DNA from: JAIOSF01 sp963677755
Lineage (GTDB): Bacteria > Campylobacterota > Campylobacteria > Campylobacterales > Arcobacteraceae
Direction of reading: 5' to 3'
Assembly (NCBI GenBank): GCA_963677755.1
Contig: OY782506.1
Location: forward strand, 1,488,001-1,552,000
Length of the DNA: 64,000 nt
Below, one piece after another: positions 19,677-28,273 of the stretch (its first letter is position 1; each line of letters opens with the position of its first letter). The notes below the pieces were generated by a model, which worked only from the letters and a program-made list of their open reading frames with translations, ran no database searches and was not told where the DNA came from. Position numbers and translations under genes: made by a program.

Positions 19677-20312
19677 TTAAAAGTTAATAAACATCTCTAA
19701 TTTATCTTTATCTAATAAAGTTTGTTCTTTATCTATAATCTTCAACTCTTTTAGTTTTTTAAGAATTCGAGAAAGTGTTTCTGGGGTCATATGCAGTTCT
19801 GTAGCAATAATTTTGTTTTTTTTATTTTTAAATATTTCTGGATTCTCATAGATATAAGAAGCTACTTTTGTAGTTGCATCAAAGATAAGACTTCTATTTA
19901 AAAGTCCATCCATCCCTTTAATTTTTCTTGTTAAAGACTTCATTACTTGAAAAGATATATTTGCATTTGTTTGTAATATTTGCAAAAACGCATCTTTTTT
20001 TATTAAAGCAAATGTTGAATCTTCCATACAGATACAAGTAGCGGGAAAATTAAATCCTTCAATACTTGCCATCTCTGCAATAAGAGTAGTTCCAACAAAA
20101 TTATGCAATACTATTTCAGTACCTTTAGGATCAACTTTATATACCTTAGAAAAACCACTAATCATAAGATAAAAATACTCTGGCTTATCGCCTTCGTAAA
20201 ATACAATATTATTTTTCTGGAATTTTTCTATAGTAGTTATATATGAGATTTTTTCTAACTCTCCATGATTTAACGAGCTAAATAAATCTACTTTTTCTAA
20301 TTTTTCTATCAT
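19677..20312 (-). CDS. Crp/Fnr family transcription regulator
   Basis: Regulator of 211 residues. The N-terminal half is a cyclic-nucleotide-binding-type beta barrel (NIVFYEGDKPEYFYLMISG; GTTLIAEMASIEG), joined by a long dimer helix to a C-terminal HTH (ATELHMTPETLSRILKKLKEL). There is no N-terminal Cys cluster, so it is not a classical iron-sulfur FNR; the only Cys are two in TCICMED. It could sense NO, haem or another ligand. It is the last gene of the FmdE-MOSC-Cys-rich-Crp run (31 nt gap), which suggests it controls that operon or a related redox/molybdenum function. Confidence 0.85.
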   Translation of the reverse strand: MIEKLEKVDLFSSLNHGELEKISYITTIEKFQKNNIVFYEGDKPEYFYLMISGFSKVYKVDPKGTEIVLHNFVGTTLIAEMASIEGFNFPATCICMEDSTFALIKKDAFLQILQTNANISFQVMKSLTRKIKGMDGLLNRSLIFDATTKVASYIYENPEIFKNKKNKIIATELHMTPETLSRILKKLKELKIIDKEQTLLDKDKLEMFINF

Positions 20313-20343
20313 AATGCAATAGTAGCAAATATAATCATAGAGG

Positions 20344-20682
20344 TCAAGAAAAAAATTTATTTTTCAGTTTTAATAATCCTAATTTTATACCACTATATCT
20401 CATAATTTTGGCTAGTTTTTTCCATTGTGCTTTTTCATAACAGGGATTTGGACATTGCCTACACTTTGGTTTCTCTTCATGTGGGCAGTTTTGTAGTTTT
20501 TCTAGTGAATATTCAAACATAGAGAGACATTCATCACAAAGATATAGTGTCGTTGAAAATTTCAACTCTTTATATCTTATATTTTTTTCTACTTCTGTTT
20601 GATTTTTGTGTTTATTACAACAATATGTTTCTAAAAAGGTTTGTAATGTATTGACTTCACTTTTAAATTTTTCAGTTTTCAT
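20344..20682 (-). CDS. Nitrous oxide-stimulated promoter family protein
   Basis: Cys-rich protein of 112 residues resembling the family named nitrous oxide-stimulated promoter. Cys groups: YCCNKH near 20, LCDEC near 53, NCPHEEKPKCRQCPNPCYE near 70-85. The pattern suggests bound zinc or an iron-sulfur cluster. It overlaps the MOSC gene by 4 nt. The family has no demonstrated biochemical role; the name comes from early promoter work. A link to nitrogen-oxide metabolism is plausible given the Crp/Fnr neighbour but unproven. Confidence 0.65.
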   Translation of the reverse strand: MKTEKFKSEVNTLQTFLETYCCNKHKNQTEVEKNIRYKELKFSTTLYLCDECLSMFEYSLEKLQNCPHEEKPKCRQCPNPCYEKAQWKKLAKIMRYSGIKLGLLKLKNKFFS

Positions 20683-21317
20683 ACTATTTTACATTTTTTT
20701 ATATCATCTTTGTAGCTTTGTGCTACAAAATCTGCATCTAATAATTGATCAAAAATATCTTTTTCTATTATTTTTGTTTCTAAATAATGTGTCATCTCTT
20801 TTAGAGATATATCACTTTTTCTCGTTAACAACTTCATATCATCTTGAAGCTTGATTGAACCTTCTTGCAACACTTTGACATACCAACCAGTGGCTCCATT
20901 TTGTTTGATGAATTTTGAAATATTATTGGAAAAAATAGCCCCTATTTTCCAACAAGGCTGTCGTGGCTGTGTAACTTGTAATTGAACAGAGCCTATACTA
21001 TAAACATCTCCTACACAAACACTACTTTCATCTAATCTATTTACTAAAATATTTGCAGAAAATATACTCTCATCTATAGTTTCACAAAACTCCTCTTCGT
21101 ATGTTTTAAAATGATTTGTAGAGGCTATTAAAAGAGCTTTATCTACTCCTCCATGATATCTTTTATCTACTTGGCAATCTTCTTTTATCCCTTCAGTTCC
21201 AATATAAACAGTTTCATAAGCATTGCGTTTGAGATAGGCACTTTGAAACTCTTTTTGTTTTATTTTATATGATTGTTTTTTACCACTAAAAATATATTGT
21301 ACTTTTATAGGAGTCAT
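20679..21317 (-). CDS. MOSC domain protein
   Basis: Protein of 212 residues with a MOSC domain (YiiM-type). YHGGVDKALL near residue 46, FSANILV near 85, then VCVGDVYSIGSVQLQVTQPRQ and the conserved Cys in PCWKIG near 119. MOSC domains bind molybdenum cofactor or carry sulfur on the Cys. In YiiM-type proteins the role is in reduction of N-hydroxylated compounds. It overlaps both neighbours by 4 nt, so it is tightly coupled to FmdE upstream and the Cys-rich protein downstream. Confidence 0.85.
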   Translation of the reverse strand: MTPIKVQYIFSGKKQSYKIKQKEFQSAYLKRNAYETVYIGTEGIKEDCQVDKRYHGGVDKALLIASTNHFKTYEEEFCETIDESIFSANILVNRLDESSVCVGDVYSIGSVQLQVTQPRQPCWKIGAIFSNNISKFIKQNGATGWYVKVLQEGSIKLQDDMKLLTRKSDISLKEMTHYLETKIIEKDIFDQLLDADFVAQSYKDDIKKCKIV

Positions 21318-21907
21318 TGTATTGTTATCACCTTATCTTTATTTTTAAAAATATCTGCAACTTTCTCTTGCCAAATTTTACCAAATAATATCTTATCATC
21401 TTGTGTTGCAGTTTTTTTCAGTATTTTTTCCATAAGTTGAGATTGAAGAGAGTTTGTATTGATTACACTTGGATTATAAACTACTTCTATTGATTTTCCT
21501 GTATCTAGTCTTTGTAGTTTTACGCTTGAAGATATTATATCATTAAATTTCATTAAATCATGTCGTACAAAATTTCCACCAATACCTTTAAATCCAAATT
21601 TTTCCGTAGCACCTGTTATTTGAGTAAAGACATTTGCAATTACCCCTGCCACTCCTTCTGCACAATCTTCGCTAAAAGAGACAAATATCTCTCCCCTTTG
21701 TGGTATTTCACCTAGATATAGAGCTTTTAAACCCATCTGTGCCATCAAATAAGCCCCTGCAACTGTAGGACAACTATGCCCAGCACTTTTTACTACATCT
21801 AAGTAACTAAACTCTACTATACCATCTTCAAATGTACCTAAAAAATTTGATAATGCATCTTGCATAGTAATTGTCTCTATTGTGTCAAAAAAATCTGGAT
21901 ATTTCAT
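21314..21907 (-). CDS. FmdE family protein
   Basis: Protein of 197 residues resembling subunit E of formylmethanofuran dehydrogenase. The conserved stretch AGHSCPTVAGAYLMAQMGLKAL (His, Cys) is near residue 42, and EDCAEGVAGVIANVFTQITGA near 80 holds a further Cys. No C-terminal zinc ribbon, so it is the short form. Proteins of this type are often next to molybdenum-enzyme genes. First gene of the FmdE-MOSC-Cys-rich-Crp operon. Confidence 0.8.
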   Translation of the reverse strand: MKYPDFFDTIETITMQDALSNFLGTFEDGIVEFSYLDVVKSAGHSCPTVAGAYLMAQMGLKALYLGEIPQRGEIFVSFSEDCAEGVAGVIANVFTQITGATEKFGFKGIGGNFVRHDLMKFNDIISSSVKLQRLDTGKSIEVVYNPSVINTNSLQSQLMEKILKKTATQDDKILFGKIWQEKVADIFKNKDKVITIQ

Positions 21908-21990
21908 AAAGTCTCTCTTTGTATTTATATTATTTCAAAATTATAGTAGAAATAAAAACAAAAAGGCTTGATATGTATCAATTCTTGATA

Positions 21991-22341
21991 TTAGTTTTGA
22001 TTGTCCCAAACAAGTTGGTTGAATTTTGTCATAGATAGTGTATCCATATTTTCCATCATTGCAACTCGCAAGTTGTGGATAACTTCTACATATTCTTTTT
22101 TAGGTTTTAAAGGATCATCAGTTCTTGAAAGCTCAATAATTTGATGAATTTTTTTATCAAAAGGGGTATGGTTTCTTTCTGCAATCCCATCATAGACAGA
22201 GATAAAAAGTGTATAATTATCATAGTCCATATTACACTCTCCATCAAAAATCTGAAGTGCTAAAAGTGTACAATAATGTAACTCTATCTCATCAAATTGA
22301 TAAGTTTTTGCCCACTCATACGCTGCAGATAAATCATCCAT
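21991..22341 (-). CDS. Hypothetical protein downstream of clpX, 116 aa
   Basis: Not recognised. Acidic, mostly helical, cytoplasmic protein with two Cys (HYCTLLAL and GECNMDY) and no membrane segment. Its ATG directly follows the clpX stop codon with no gap, so it is translated from the clpX message. Because clpX carries a sigma-54-type promoter, this protein is a candidate partner or adaptor of a nitrogen-fixation ClpX. It does not resemble NifW, NifZ, NifM or the SspB adaptor by eye. Confidence 0.7.
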   Translation of the reverse strand: MDDLSAAYEWAKTYQFDEIELHYCTLLALQIFDGECNMDYDNYTLFISVYDGIAERNHTPFDKKIHQIIELSRTDDPLKPKKEYVEVIHNLRVAMMENMDTLSMTKFNQLVWDNQN

Positions 22342-23571
22342 TTATTTTTCTTTTTTAGATATTTTTTTATCTTTTATGTATTCTAAAATCACATCTTCTT
22401 TACTTTCAATAAAATCTTTTGTTATGATACATTTTTCTATATCTTCCCTAGCTGGTAATTCATATTGAAGTGGCAACATAATTTTTTCTATAATACCTCG
22501 TAACCCTCTTGCTCCCACACCTTTTGTTTGTGCAAGTTCTGCAATTGTTGCTAAGGCATCATCACTAAACTCTAAATCAATACCGTCTAATTCAAACAGT
22601 GCTTGGTATTGTTTAATAATAGCATTTTTAGGCTCTTGTAAAACTCGTATCAGGTCTTCTGTCGTAAGTTCATTGAGTGTTGCAATAACTGGTATTCTAC
22701 CTATAAATTCAGGTATAAGTCCATAAGAGATCAGGTCTTTTGATTCAACATCATCAGTAATATCTGCAAAACTTTCAGTCATAAATCCCATCACTTTTTT
22801 TCTATGTTTTTTCTTCTGTTCCTCATCACCAACTAATCCAACAAAAGCACCACCACAGATAAAAAGCACATGAGTAGTATCAAATAAAACTGTCTCAGTA
22901 GTTGAGCTTTTACGACTCCCTTTTATAGGAACATACACCTCACCACCTTCAAGTATTTTCAACAATCCTTGCTGAACACCCTCTCCACTTACATCTCTAC
23001 CACTTGTTGCACTTTCACTCTTATTTGCAACTTTATCTATCTCATCTATATAGATAATCCCTTTTTGCGCTCGCTCCACATCAAAATCAGCAGATGCTAA
23101 AAGTCGTGAAAGGATAGACTCCACATCTTCCCCCACATATCCAGCTTCTGTTAATGCTGTAGCATCTGCAACTGCAAATGGAACATCCATAATCTTCGCC
23201 AACGATTTAGCCAAAAGTGTTTTACCACTTCCTGTTGGACCTATGAGCATAATATTTGATTTCTCTATCTCAACATTTTTAAAAATTGGTTTATCTATTC
23301 TTTTATAGTGTGAATATAATGCAACTGAGAGTACTTTTTTTGCATCACTTTGCCCTATCACATAGTGGTCAAGGTGTTCTTTGATTTTTGTAGGAACAGA
23401 AAGCCCCTTTTGGAACTCCTCTTTTGCCTTTTTGAGTTCACTTTTATGCATAACCATTGAGCAGGTTTCTACACATTCGTTACAGATATGTGCATTTTCT
23501 GCACTAAATATTTTATTTACTTCTTTGACTGTTTTACCACAAAAGTCACAGATTAATTCTTCTTGTTTCAT
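22342..23571 (-). CDS. clpX: ATP-dependent Clp protease ATPase ClpX (nif-associated)
   Basis: Hexameric AAA+ unfoldase of 409 residues that feeds proteins to ClpP. N-terminal zinc domain Cys8, Cys11, Cys30, Cys33. Walker A GPTGSGKT at 111-118, pore loop AGYVGEDVE, Walker B IIYIDEIDK, and a ClpP-contact loop around VMGFMTES. Full length, no damage. A sigma-54-type promoter 34 nt upstream and the location beside nifA-linked genes suggest it is the nitrogen-fixation copy. In Azotobacter vinelandii a nif-linked ClpX2 degrades NifB and NifEN. Whether a second, housekeeping clpX exists cannot be seen here. Confidence 0.95.
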   Translation of the reverse strand: MKQEELICDFCGKTVKEVNKIFSAENAHICNECVETCSMVMHKSELKKAKEEFQKGLSVPTKIKEHLDHYVIGQSDAKKVLSVALYSHYKRIDKPIFKNVEIEKSNIMLIGPTGSGKTLLAKSLAKIMDVPFAVADATALTEAGYVGEDVESILSRLLASADFDVERAQKGIIYIDEIDKVANKSESATSGRDVSGEGVQQGLLKILEGGEVYVPIKGSRKSSTTETVLFDTTHVLFICGGAFVGLVGDEEQKKKHRKKVMGFMTESFADITDDVESKDLISYGLIPEFIGRIPVIATLNELTTEDLIRVLQEPKNAIIKQYQALFELDGIDLEFSDDALATIAELAQTKGVGARGLRGIIEKIMLPLQYELPAREDIEKCIITKDFIESKEDVILEYIKDKKISKKEK

Positions 23572-23604
23572 TATAAGGCCTTTAGAAGGTATTTACTATT
23601 TCAA

Positions 23605-23620
23605 TGCAAATATCATTCCG
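23605..23620 (-). promoter_or_regulatory. Sigma-54-type promoter upstream of clpX
   Basis: Read on the minus strand: CGGAATGATATTTGCA, that is GG-N10-GC with the -24 GGAAT and -12 TTGCA seen at the other nif promoters here. Expected start near 23594, giving a 23-nt leader that contains the AAAGG ribosome binding site. Confidence 0.65.
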
Positions 23621-23647
23621 TGAGTTTTATAAATCTTATTTTACTTC

Positions 23648-24589
23648 TTATATCAATCCTAACTCTTCACTTATATCTTTTATGAGTTTACTAAGTGGTC
23701 GTTTATGTAGGTCTTCATCTTTTTTATAATTACACATCAAATATCTATAAATTTCATCTTCACTAAATCCAAAATTTTTTAGTTCTTCTACATAACTTTT
23801 CGGATAATATGCTTTTTTTATCAAAAGTTCAAGAATAATATCTTTGTGTTGTTTGTATAACTCTTTTAGTTTAAATATTTTAATATTTTCATTTGTAGAG
23901 ATAAAATCAATTTCAAAGCTACTAAAATCGTATTTATTTCTTTCTACTTCTGCAAAATTTATACTTTTAGGTTTATATGTTAATTTATAATCAGTCCTGT
24001 CTATATCATAAGGATTTATCAAATTAAAATTTACTTTATCACTTTTTGTTTTATTACAAGTTTGACATGATGGTATTAAATTAAAATAGTTAAGTGCAAG
24101 ATATGGATAAACAGTTTTAGGGTAAAAATGGTCAATTTCAGGTCTCAACTTACCTTTTTTCACTACAAATATATAGTTTCTATTACAATAAGGACAAGTA
24201 TTTACATCTAGTTTTTCTACAAATGTATATGCTGAATAATTAGCTGAATTATTACCATTTGTGAAATACTTTAGATATCCTTGTTCAACAAAAATATAAA
24301 ATAATAGTTTATATTTATCTGTCACTTTAGAGTATTTTCCAATTTCATTAATTATCTCTTTATGAAACTTAGATTTTAATAACATTTTTAAATCTAAACT
24401 TCTCATAAAAGTAATCAACAAAGGTGTTAAGATCAAGTAAATATAACTTTCAAAAGTTCCATCACTTTTTTTTCTTTTTTTTGTAATCTTTTTATCAATA
24501 GCTAATTTATTTATCAACTCTGCCAATTCTTCTTCAAGTATATTGTAATGTTGATTACAAAGTGTAGGATTAAATTTTAACTGAATCAT
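23648..24589 (-). CDS. HNH endonuclease, PtuB-like (Septu-like system)
   Basis: Protein of 313 residues with a central HNH nuclease fold: zinc pair CPYCNRNY near 132 and CQTCNKTKSDK near 177 bracket the catalytic EIDHFYP near 153, followed by FNLINPYD. Its start overlaps the stop of the upstream AAA ATPase (ATGA), the arrangement of Septu antiphage systems, where the ATPase PtuA controls the nuclease PtuB. Assignment is by motif and gene pairing. Base composition is even richer in A/T than the neighbours, as is common for acquired defence genes. Confidence 0.75.
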   Translation of the reverse strand: MIQLKFNPTLCNQHYNILEEELAELINKLAIDKKITKKRKKSDGTFESYIYLILTPLLITFMRSLDLKMLLKSKFHKEIINEIGKYSKVTDKYKLLFYIFVEQGYLKYFTNGNNSANYSAYTFVEKLDVNTCPYCNRNYIFVVKKGKLRPEIDHFYPKTVYPYLALNYFNLIPSCQTCNKTKSDKVNFNLINPYDIDRTDYKLTYKPKSINFAEVERNKYDFSSFEIDFISTNENIKIFKLKELYKQHKDIILELLIKKAYYPKSYVEELKNFGFSEDEIYRYLMCNYKKDEDLHKRPLSKLIKDISEELGLI

Positions 24590-26205
24590 TTTTTCAATTC
24601 TGCCAATTCATTTTCTAATTGTCTTATTCTTGCTTCTTTTGATATTTGAAATTTATTACTATACATATTTAAAAGTTTTTCTTTTAAAAAAGGCTCTCCA
24701 ATTACAGATATAATATTTTTATAATATTGTTGCCTTTTCTTAGATACTCTTTGTTTAGAATTTAACACTTTAATAACATCATTTATTTTATTTTTAGCAA
24801 ACTCTCCCATAAGCCCATCTTTCATAAAAAAACCATGAGATAAAAGAGTATGTATATTTGCTCCAAAAGTATCTATATCTATATCATTATCTTGTTGACC
24901 ATCTTTTAAAAATATAATATTTTCATTTGGTAAATCCGATAATAAAAATGGAGAATGTGTAGAAAATATCAACTGAATTTTTTTATTACTATTAAATTTT
25001 TCCATATAGTATATTAAGTCATATAATAATCTTTTTTGCCAATTTGGGTGTAATGATAAGTCAACTTCATCAAAAAAATAAAAATTTTTGTCACTTTTTG
25101 TAAACATATATATATAATTAACTAATAACTTTATATATTCTCTTTCTCCAGAGCTTAGAGACAAATAGCCAATTTTTTCTTCCTTATCTTTGTAAAAATT
25201 AATACTAAAATAAAAGAAGAACCTCCAATAACTAAAAAATATATGCTCCTCTTTTTCATTAATTTTGTAAAATTTATTACTAATCCATATATAATTTTTT
25301 TTATGTTGAAATTTTTGAATAAACTTTTCTATATTTTCTATATCATATTCATCTATTCTGGTAAACTTATTATTAAATTGATTATTTATCATTGAATAAT
25401 CATCTAATGTAAAATCATTTTTTTTAAATATACTTCTATTTTTTTTAATTAATATATTCACTTCTTTTCCAAAAATAAAAGAAGATTTCCATCTTGAAAT
25501 AATTATAAATTTCAGCATTTGACTTACAGGATAACTATTACTATTTTCAATTGCTTTAATATAAAACTTATCATTTTCAATATTTTTTCTAAGAATTGAG
25601 AAATCAAGTTGATATTTGTAATGTGAAAAATAAACTCTTTTATCTATATTTCTAAAAATATTTGAATTTTCATATAAAATCTCTTGAAGATTTAAGGTAA
25701 ACAATCCAACTTCTGTTTCATATATTGAAAAGTAATCATCTTTAAATAACTCCTTATATAATTTTGCTAAGTCTTGTTCTAACCTTTTAGGAACATGATT
25801 TTTTATTATTTCAGGAATATTTTTTTTATTTTCTATACTACTAAGTTTATTTGAAAAATATGTCATTAATAAATTGTTATTATATTTTTGTACGTTTTGT
25901 AAAGTTATATTATTTGATAAATAAAAAAAATTGCTTGAATCATTAATTAGTATTAAAATAGAACCTTCTATTTTTTTATAACCAGTTAATAGTATTTCAA
26001 AAAGGCTACTTTTCCCACTCCCATTTTCCCCAACAATAGCAGTGATATTTATATTTTCAGGAAAAATACTTGCATAATCTTTATTCTCATCAATTATAAG
26101 TTCATTTGTATTCTCATCATATTTGCACTCAAACCTAGGAGAAAAATTAAACCCCTGCTTCTTAATATTTTTATAATCCTCAACCCATAAATAAACAAGT
26201 TCCAA
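24586..26205 (-). CDS. AAA/SMC-type ATPase, PtuA-like (Septu-like system)
   Basis: ATPase of 539 residues. Walker A VGENGSGKSS at about 58-67, ABC-type signature LSSGEREYIKLL near 355, Walker B FYFFDEVDLSLHP near 383, and switch His in STHSPFLLSD near 425. The long insert between Walker A and signature fits the Rad50/OLD-like ATPases of defence systems. Starts with TTG; the minus-strand AAGGGAG six bases upstream makes this start convincing. The ribosome binding site overlaps the restored stop codon of the ORF6N gene, so the three genes form one operon. The target it senses is unknown. Confidence 0.8.
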   Translation of the reverse strand: MELVYLWVEDYKNIKKQGFNFSPRFECKYDENTNELIIDENKDYASIFPENINITAIVGENGSGKSSLFEILLTGYKKIEGSILILINDSSNFFYLSNNITLQNVQKYNNNLLMTYFSNKLSSIENKKNIPEIIKNHVPKRLEQDLAKLYKELFKDDYFSIYETEVGLFTLNLQEILYENSNIFRNIDKRVYFSHYKYQLDFSILRKNIENDKFYIKAIENSNSYPVSQMLKFIIISRWKSSFIFGKEVNILIKKNRSIFKKNDFTLDDYSMINNQFNNKFTRIDEYDIENIEKFIQKFQHKKNYIWISNKFYKINEKEEHIFFSYWRFFFYFSINFYKDKEEKIGYLSLSSGEREYIKLLVNYIYMFTKSDKNFYFFDEVDLSLHPNWQKRLLYDLIYYMEKFNSNKKIQLIFSTHSPFLLSDLPNENIIFLKDGQQDNDIDIDTFGANIHTLLSHGFFMKDGLMGEFAKNKINDVIKVLNSKQRVSKKRQQYYKNIISVIGEPFLKEKLLNMYSNKFQISKEARIRQLENELAELKK

Positions 26206-26208
26206 ACT

Positions 26209-27131
26209 TTACTCCCTTTCCAACTTCGCCAATATCTCAAAAGCTTCCATCTCAAGCTTTGAAAAAGCAAACCATTTCTTCCCTAAGTCTTTTAAACTAG
26301 CTCCAATATGATACACCTCTTTTTTATCAAGTATCAAAATCTATCATGACTACTTATAAACTTTTTTAATTCTATCTTTGGATATTGTGTATTGTATTTT
26401 TCTAAGTCCAATTGTAGCTGTTTTGTTATATTTTTTGTATAAATAGTTACTGATATATGTTCCTCTCTTTTTGACAACAAAGTCAATACACTTTCATCTA
26501 TATAGTTATCTATAAGTATTATACTTTTTGTTGCACTTTTGATTAGATCTGCTACAAAGATATAAGCATCATAAACCTGTCCATCATAAAAGATACCCTG
26601 CTTTGGTTTTATAGACTTGTCCTCTATTGCATTTAATATCATATTTACTTTATCATCAGTTTTGTACTGTTTTTGTTCTAGTAAATCCAATCTTTGATAT
26701 ATCAAACTATTTTGAGATATAAGCTTTTTCATCTGTACAAAAGTATCTATTATCTTGATACTTACTCGTATAGCTATAGTACTTCGCAGAACTGCACTAA
26801 GCATTGCGACACCTTGTTCTGTAAAGACATAGGGTAAGTACTTAGTATGTTTTCCTCTTTGACTTTCTAAGGTTCCATTTTGGAACCTTAAAGAATCATC
26901 CAAACTTGAGGTTCCGAATTGGAACCTCAAGTTATCATATTCATTTTGAGTAAGTTGAAATCTAAAGTTTTCAGGAAACCTTTCATTATTTCTTTTTACT
27001 GCCTTATTTAAGTTTTTCGTTTCTACCTGATAAAGTTCTGCCAAATCTTTATCAAGCATAACTTGCAGACCTCTTATGGTATAAATCATATTTTTAATAG
27101 TCTCTTTTGATATATCTGTTATTTTATCCAT
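26209..27131 (-). pseudogene. ORF6N domain DNA-binding protein, frameshifted near the C-terminus
   Basis: The open frame runs from 27131 to a TGA at 26334 (265 residues). The N-terminal ORF6N domain is intact: TIRGLQVMLDKDLAELY near 19, KRNNERFPENFRFQLT near 46, and LPYVFTEQGVAMLSAVLRS near 100. The frame stops after SSHDRF. Adding one T to a run of four T at about 26341-26344 restores a continuation LILDKKEVYHIGASLKDLGK...AKLERE that ends with TAA at 26209, four nt before the PtuA-like gene. That continuation is what complete homologues carry. So one base is missing: a real frameshift, a slippage site, or a sequencing error. The protein is probably a regulator or accessory factor of the defence block. 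Confidence 0.75.
26868..26932. repeat. Two palindromes sharing GGTTCC/GGAACC inside ORF6N gene
   Basis: Hairpin 1: 10-bp stem 26868-26877 with 26881-26890, loop TTT. Hairpin 2: 12-bp stem 26904-26915 with 26921-26932, loop of 5. Both share the core GGTTCC...GGAACC and encode the repeated peptide LRFQ(F/N)GT. They sit between the ORF6N core and its FTEQG motif. Confidence 0.8.
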
Positions 27132-27283
27132 CCAAGATACCTTATATTTTTGTTTATAGTATCACAAAAATATACTTCGATTAAAAAATATTGCATTTTG
27201 TCATATTAATTTTAAAGTTCTATCTGCAATATTTTACCATACCAATGTCACATATAGTGTCACAAAAACTAAAAAATGCAAAA

Positions 27284-27313
27284 AAAAAGCAGGCAACTAT
27301 TTGCCTGCTTTTT
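27284..27313 (-). terminator. Terminator after SIR2-like gene
   Basis: 13-bp perfect stem (27284-27296 with 27301-27313), GC-rich core GCAGGCAA/TTGCCTGC, CTAT loop, flanked by an A-run and T-run so that it can act in either direction. It lies 24 nt past the stop of the SIR2-like gene and insulates it from the defence block. Confidence 0.85.
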
Positions 27314-27336
27314 ATATGAAAAGATTTAAGAAGTTT

Positions 27337-28158
27337 CTATAAAGCCTTTAAAAAACTATTTGTATCCTCTTGTACTAACTCTAAGTTATGTGTAGAGATA
27401 AACTTATTTTCTTTTTTACTATGTTCCTCTTTGTTTGATACCACTATCCCTGTATCAAGTCCTAGTGTTATCTCATTTGCAACCATTCTATAAGTATCTC
27501 GACTAAAATCTATCCCTAAAAATAGGTATGATTTACCTTTCTTGTACTCTTTTAAAAATGGAGGAATAGCATATCCACCCATTGCTTCAGTTAGCCAGTC
27601 AACAAAGTCAGCATCACTTACTATAAAATCCATATCAGGAATAGTTGACCCCATAGGTTTAAAAAGAATTGGGATAGAATCATTGAGTTCATCTTTTTCT
27701 ATTTTGTTGTATGTTTTTGTTGGTAAATCATATTTATAGATTACAAATCTGTCATATCCACCCATTACTCTAGAAACACCAGTTATCATAAAATGTTCTA
27801 CATCTTCATACACTTTACAACCACTATCATCAAGATTTGTATCTATTAGATATTTTGGTTTTATCTCTTTTAATACTTGATATACATATGGAAGCTCATA
27901 CTCTTTTGAACTATAGATATGATTTGTCATTTGGATGATAAACTCTCTACCTTTTCGTTGTTCTAAACTCATAGCAGCTCTTGTATACTCATACATAAGT
28001 CTTGCACTCATAGCTCGGCCATTGTTAAGGGCTAGTACCATACTATCACTATCAAATGGCAACTGTACACCATCTGTAGATTTTACACCTTCAAATACAC
28101 CCATACCTAAAAATGGAACCAGTTCACCACTTATTAATTTTTCTTTTATGTTTTCCAT
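27337..28158 (-). CDS. SIR2-like protein in nif regulon
   Basis: Protein of 273 residues with a SIR2_2-type Rossmann fold: LVPFLGMGVF near 13 (NAD-binding glycine loop), PKYLIDTNLDD near 103 (family TTNxD region), SDADFVDWL near 182 and KSYLFLGIDFSRD near 209. The usual HG pair of deacylases is not evident. Such domains may hydrolyse or bind NAD and occur in antiphage proteins. Here the gene has its own sigma-54-type promoter 40 nt upstream and a strong terminator, so it is a single-gene unit of the putative NifA regulon. A role in nitrogenase regulation or protection is inference; enzyme activity is untested. Confidence 0.75.
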   Translation of the reverse strand: MENIKEKLISGELVPFLGMGVFEGVKSTDGVQLPFDSDSMVLALNNGRAMSARLMYEYTRAAMSLEQRKGREFIIQMTNHIYSSKEYELPYVYQVLKEIKPKYLIDTNLDDSGCKVYEDVEHFMITGVSRVMGGYDRFVIYKYDLPTKTYNKIEKDELNDSIPILFKPMGSTIPDMDFIVSDADFVDWLTEAMGGYAIPPFLKEYKKGKSYLFLGIDFSRDTYRMVANEITLGLDTGIVVSNKEEHSKKENKFISTHNLELVQEDTNSFLKAL

Positions 28159-28197
28159 ATTTATCCAATATATTTCTTTATTTTATAGTAATAGAAC

Positions 28198-28213
28198 TGC
28201 AAGAAGTATTCCT
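28198..28213 (-). promoter_or_regulatory. Sigma-54-type promoter of SIR2-like gene
   Basis: Minus strand AGGAATACTTCTTGCA: exact GG-N10-GC spacing, with GGAAT and TTGCA as at nifT and nifX. Expected start near 28187, a 29-nt leader before the ATG at 28158. Confidence 0.65.
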
Positions 28214-28273
28214 TAACTTATTAAATAGAACTTAATTATTAATATTGAAAGTATAGTTTAAAATAATCAATCC

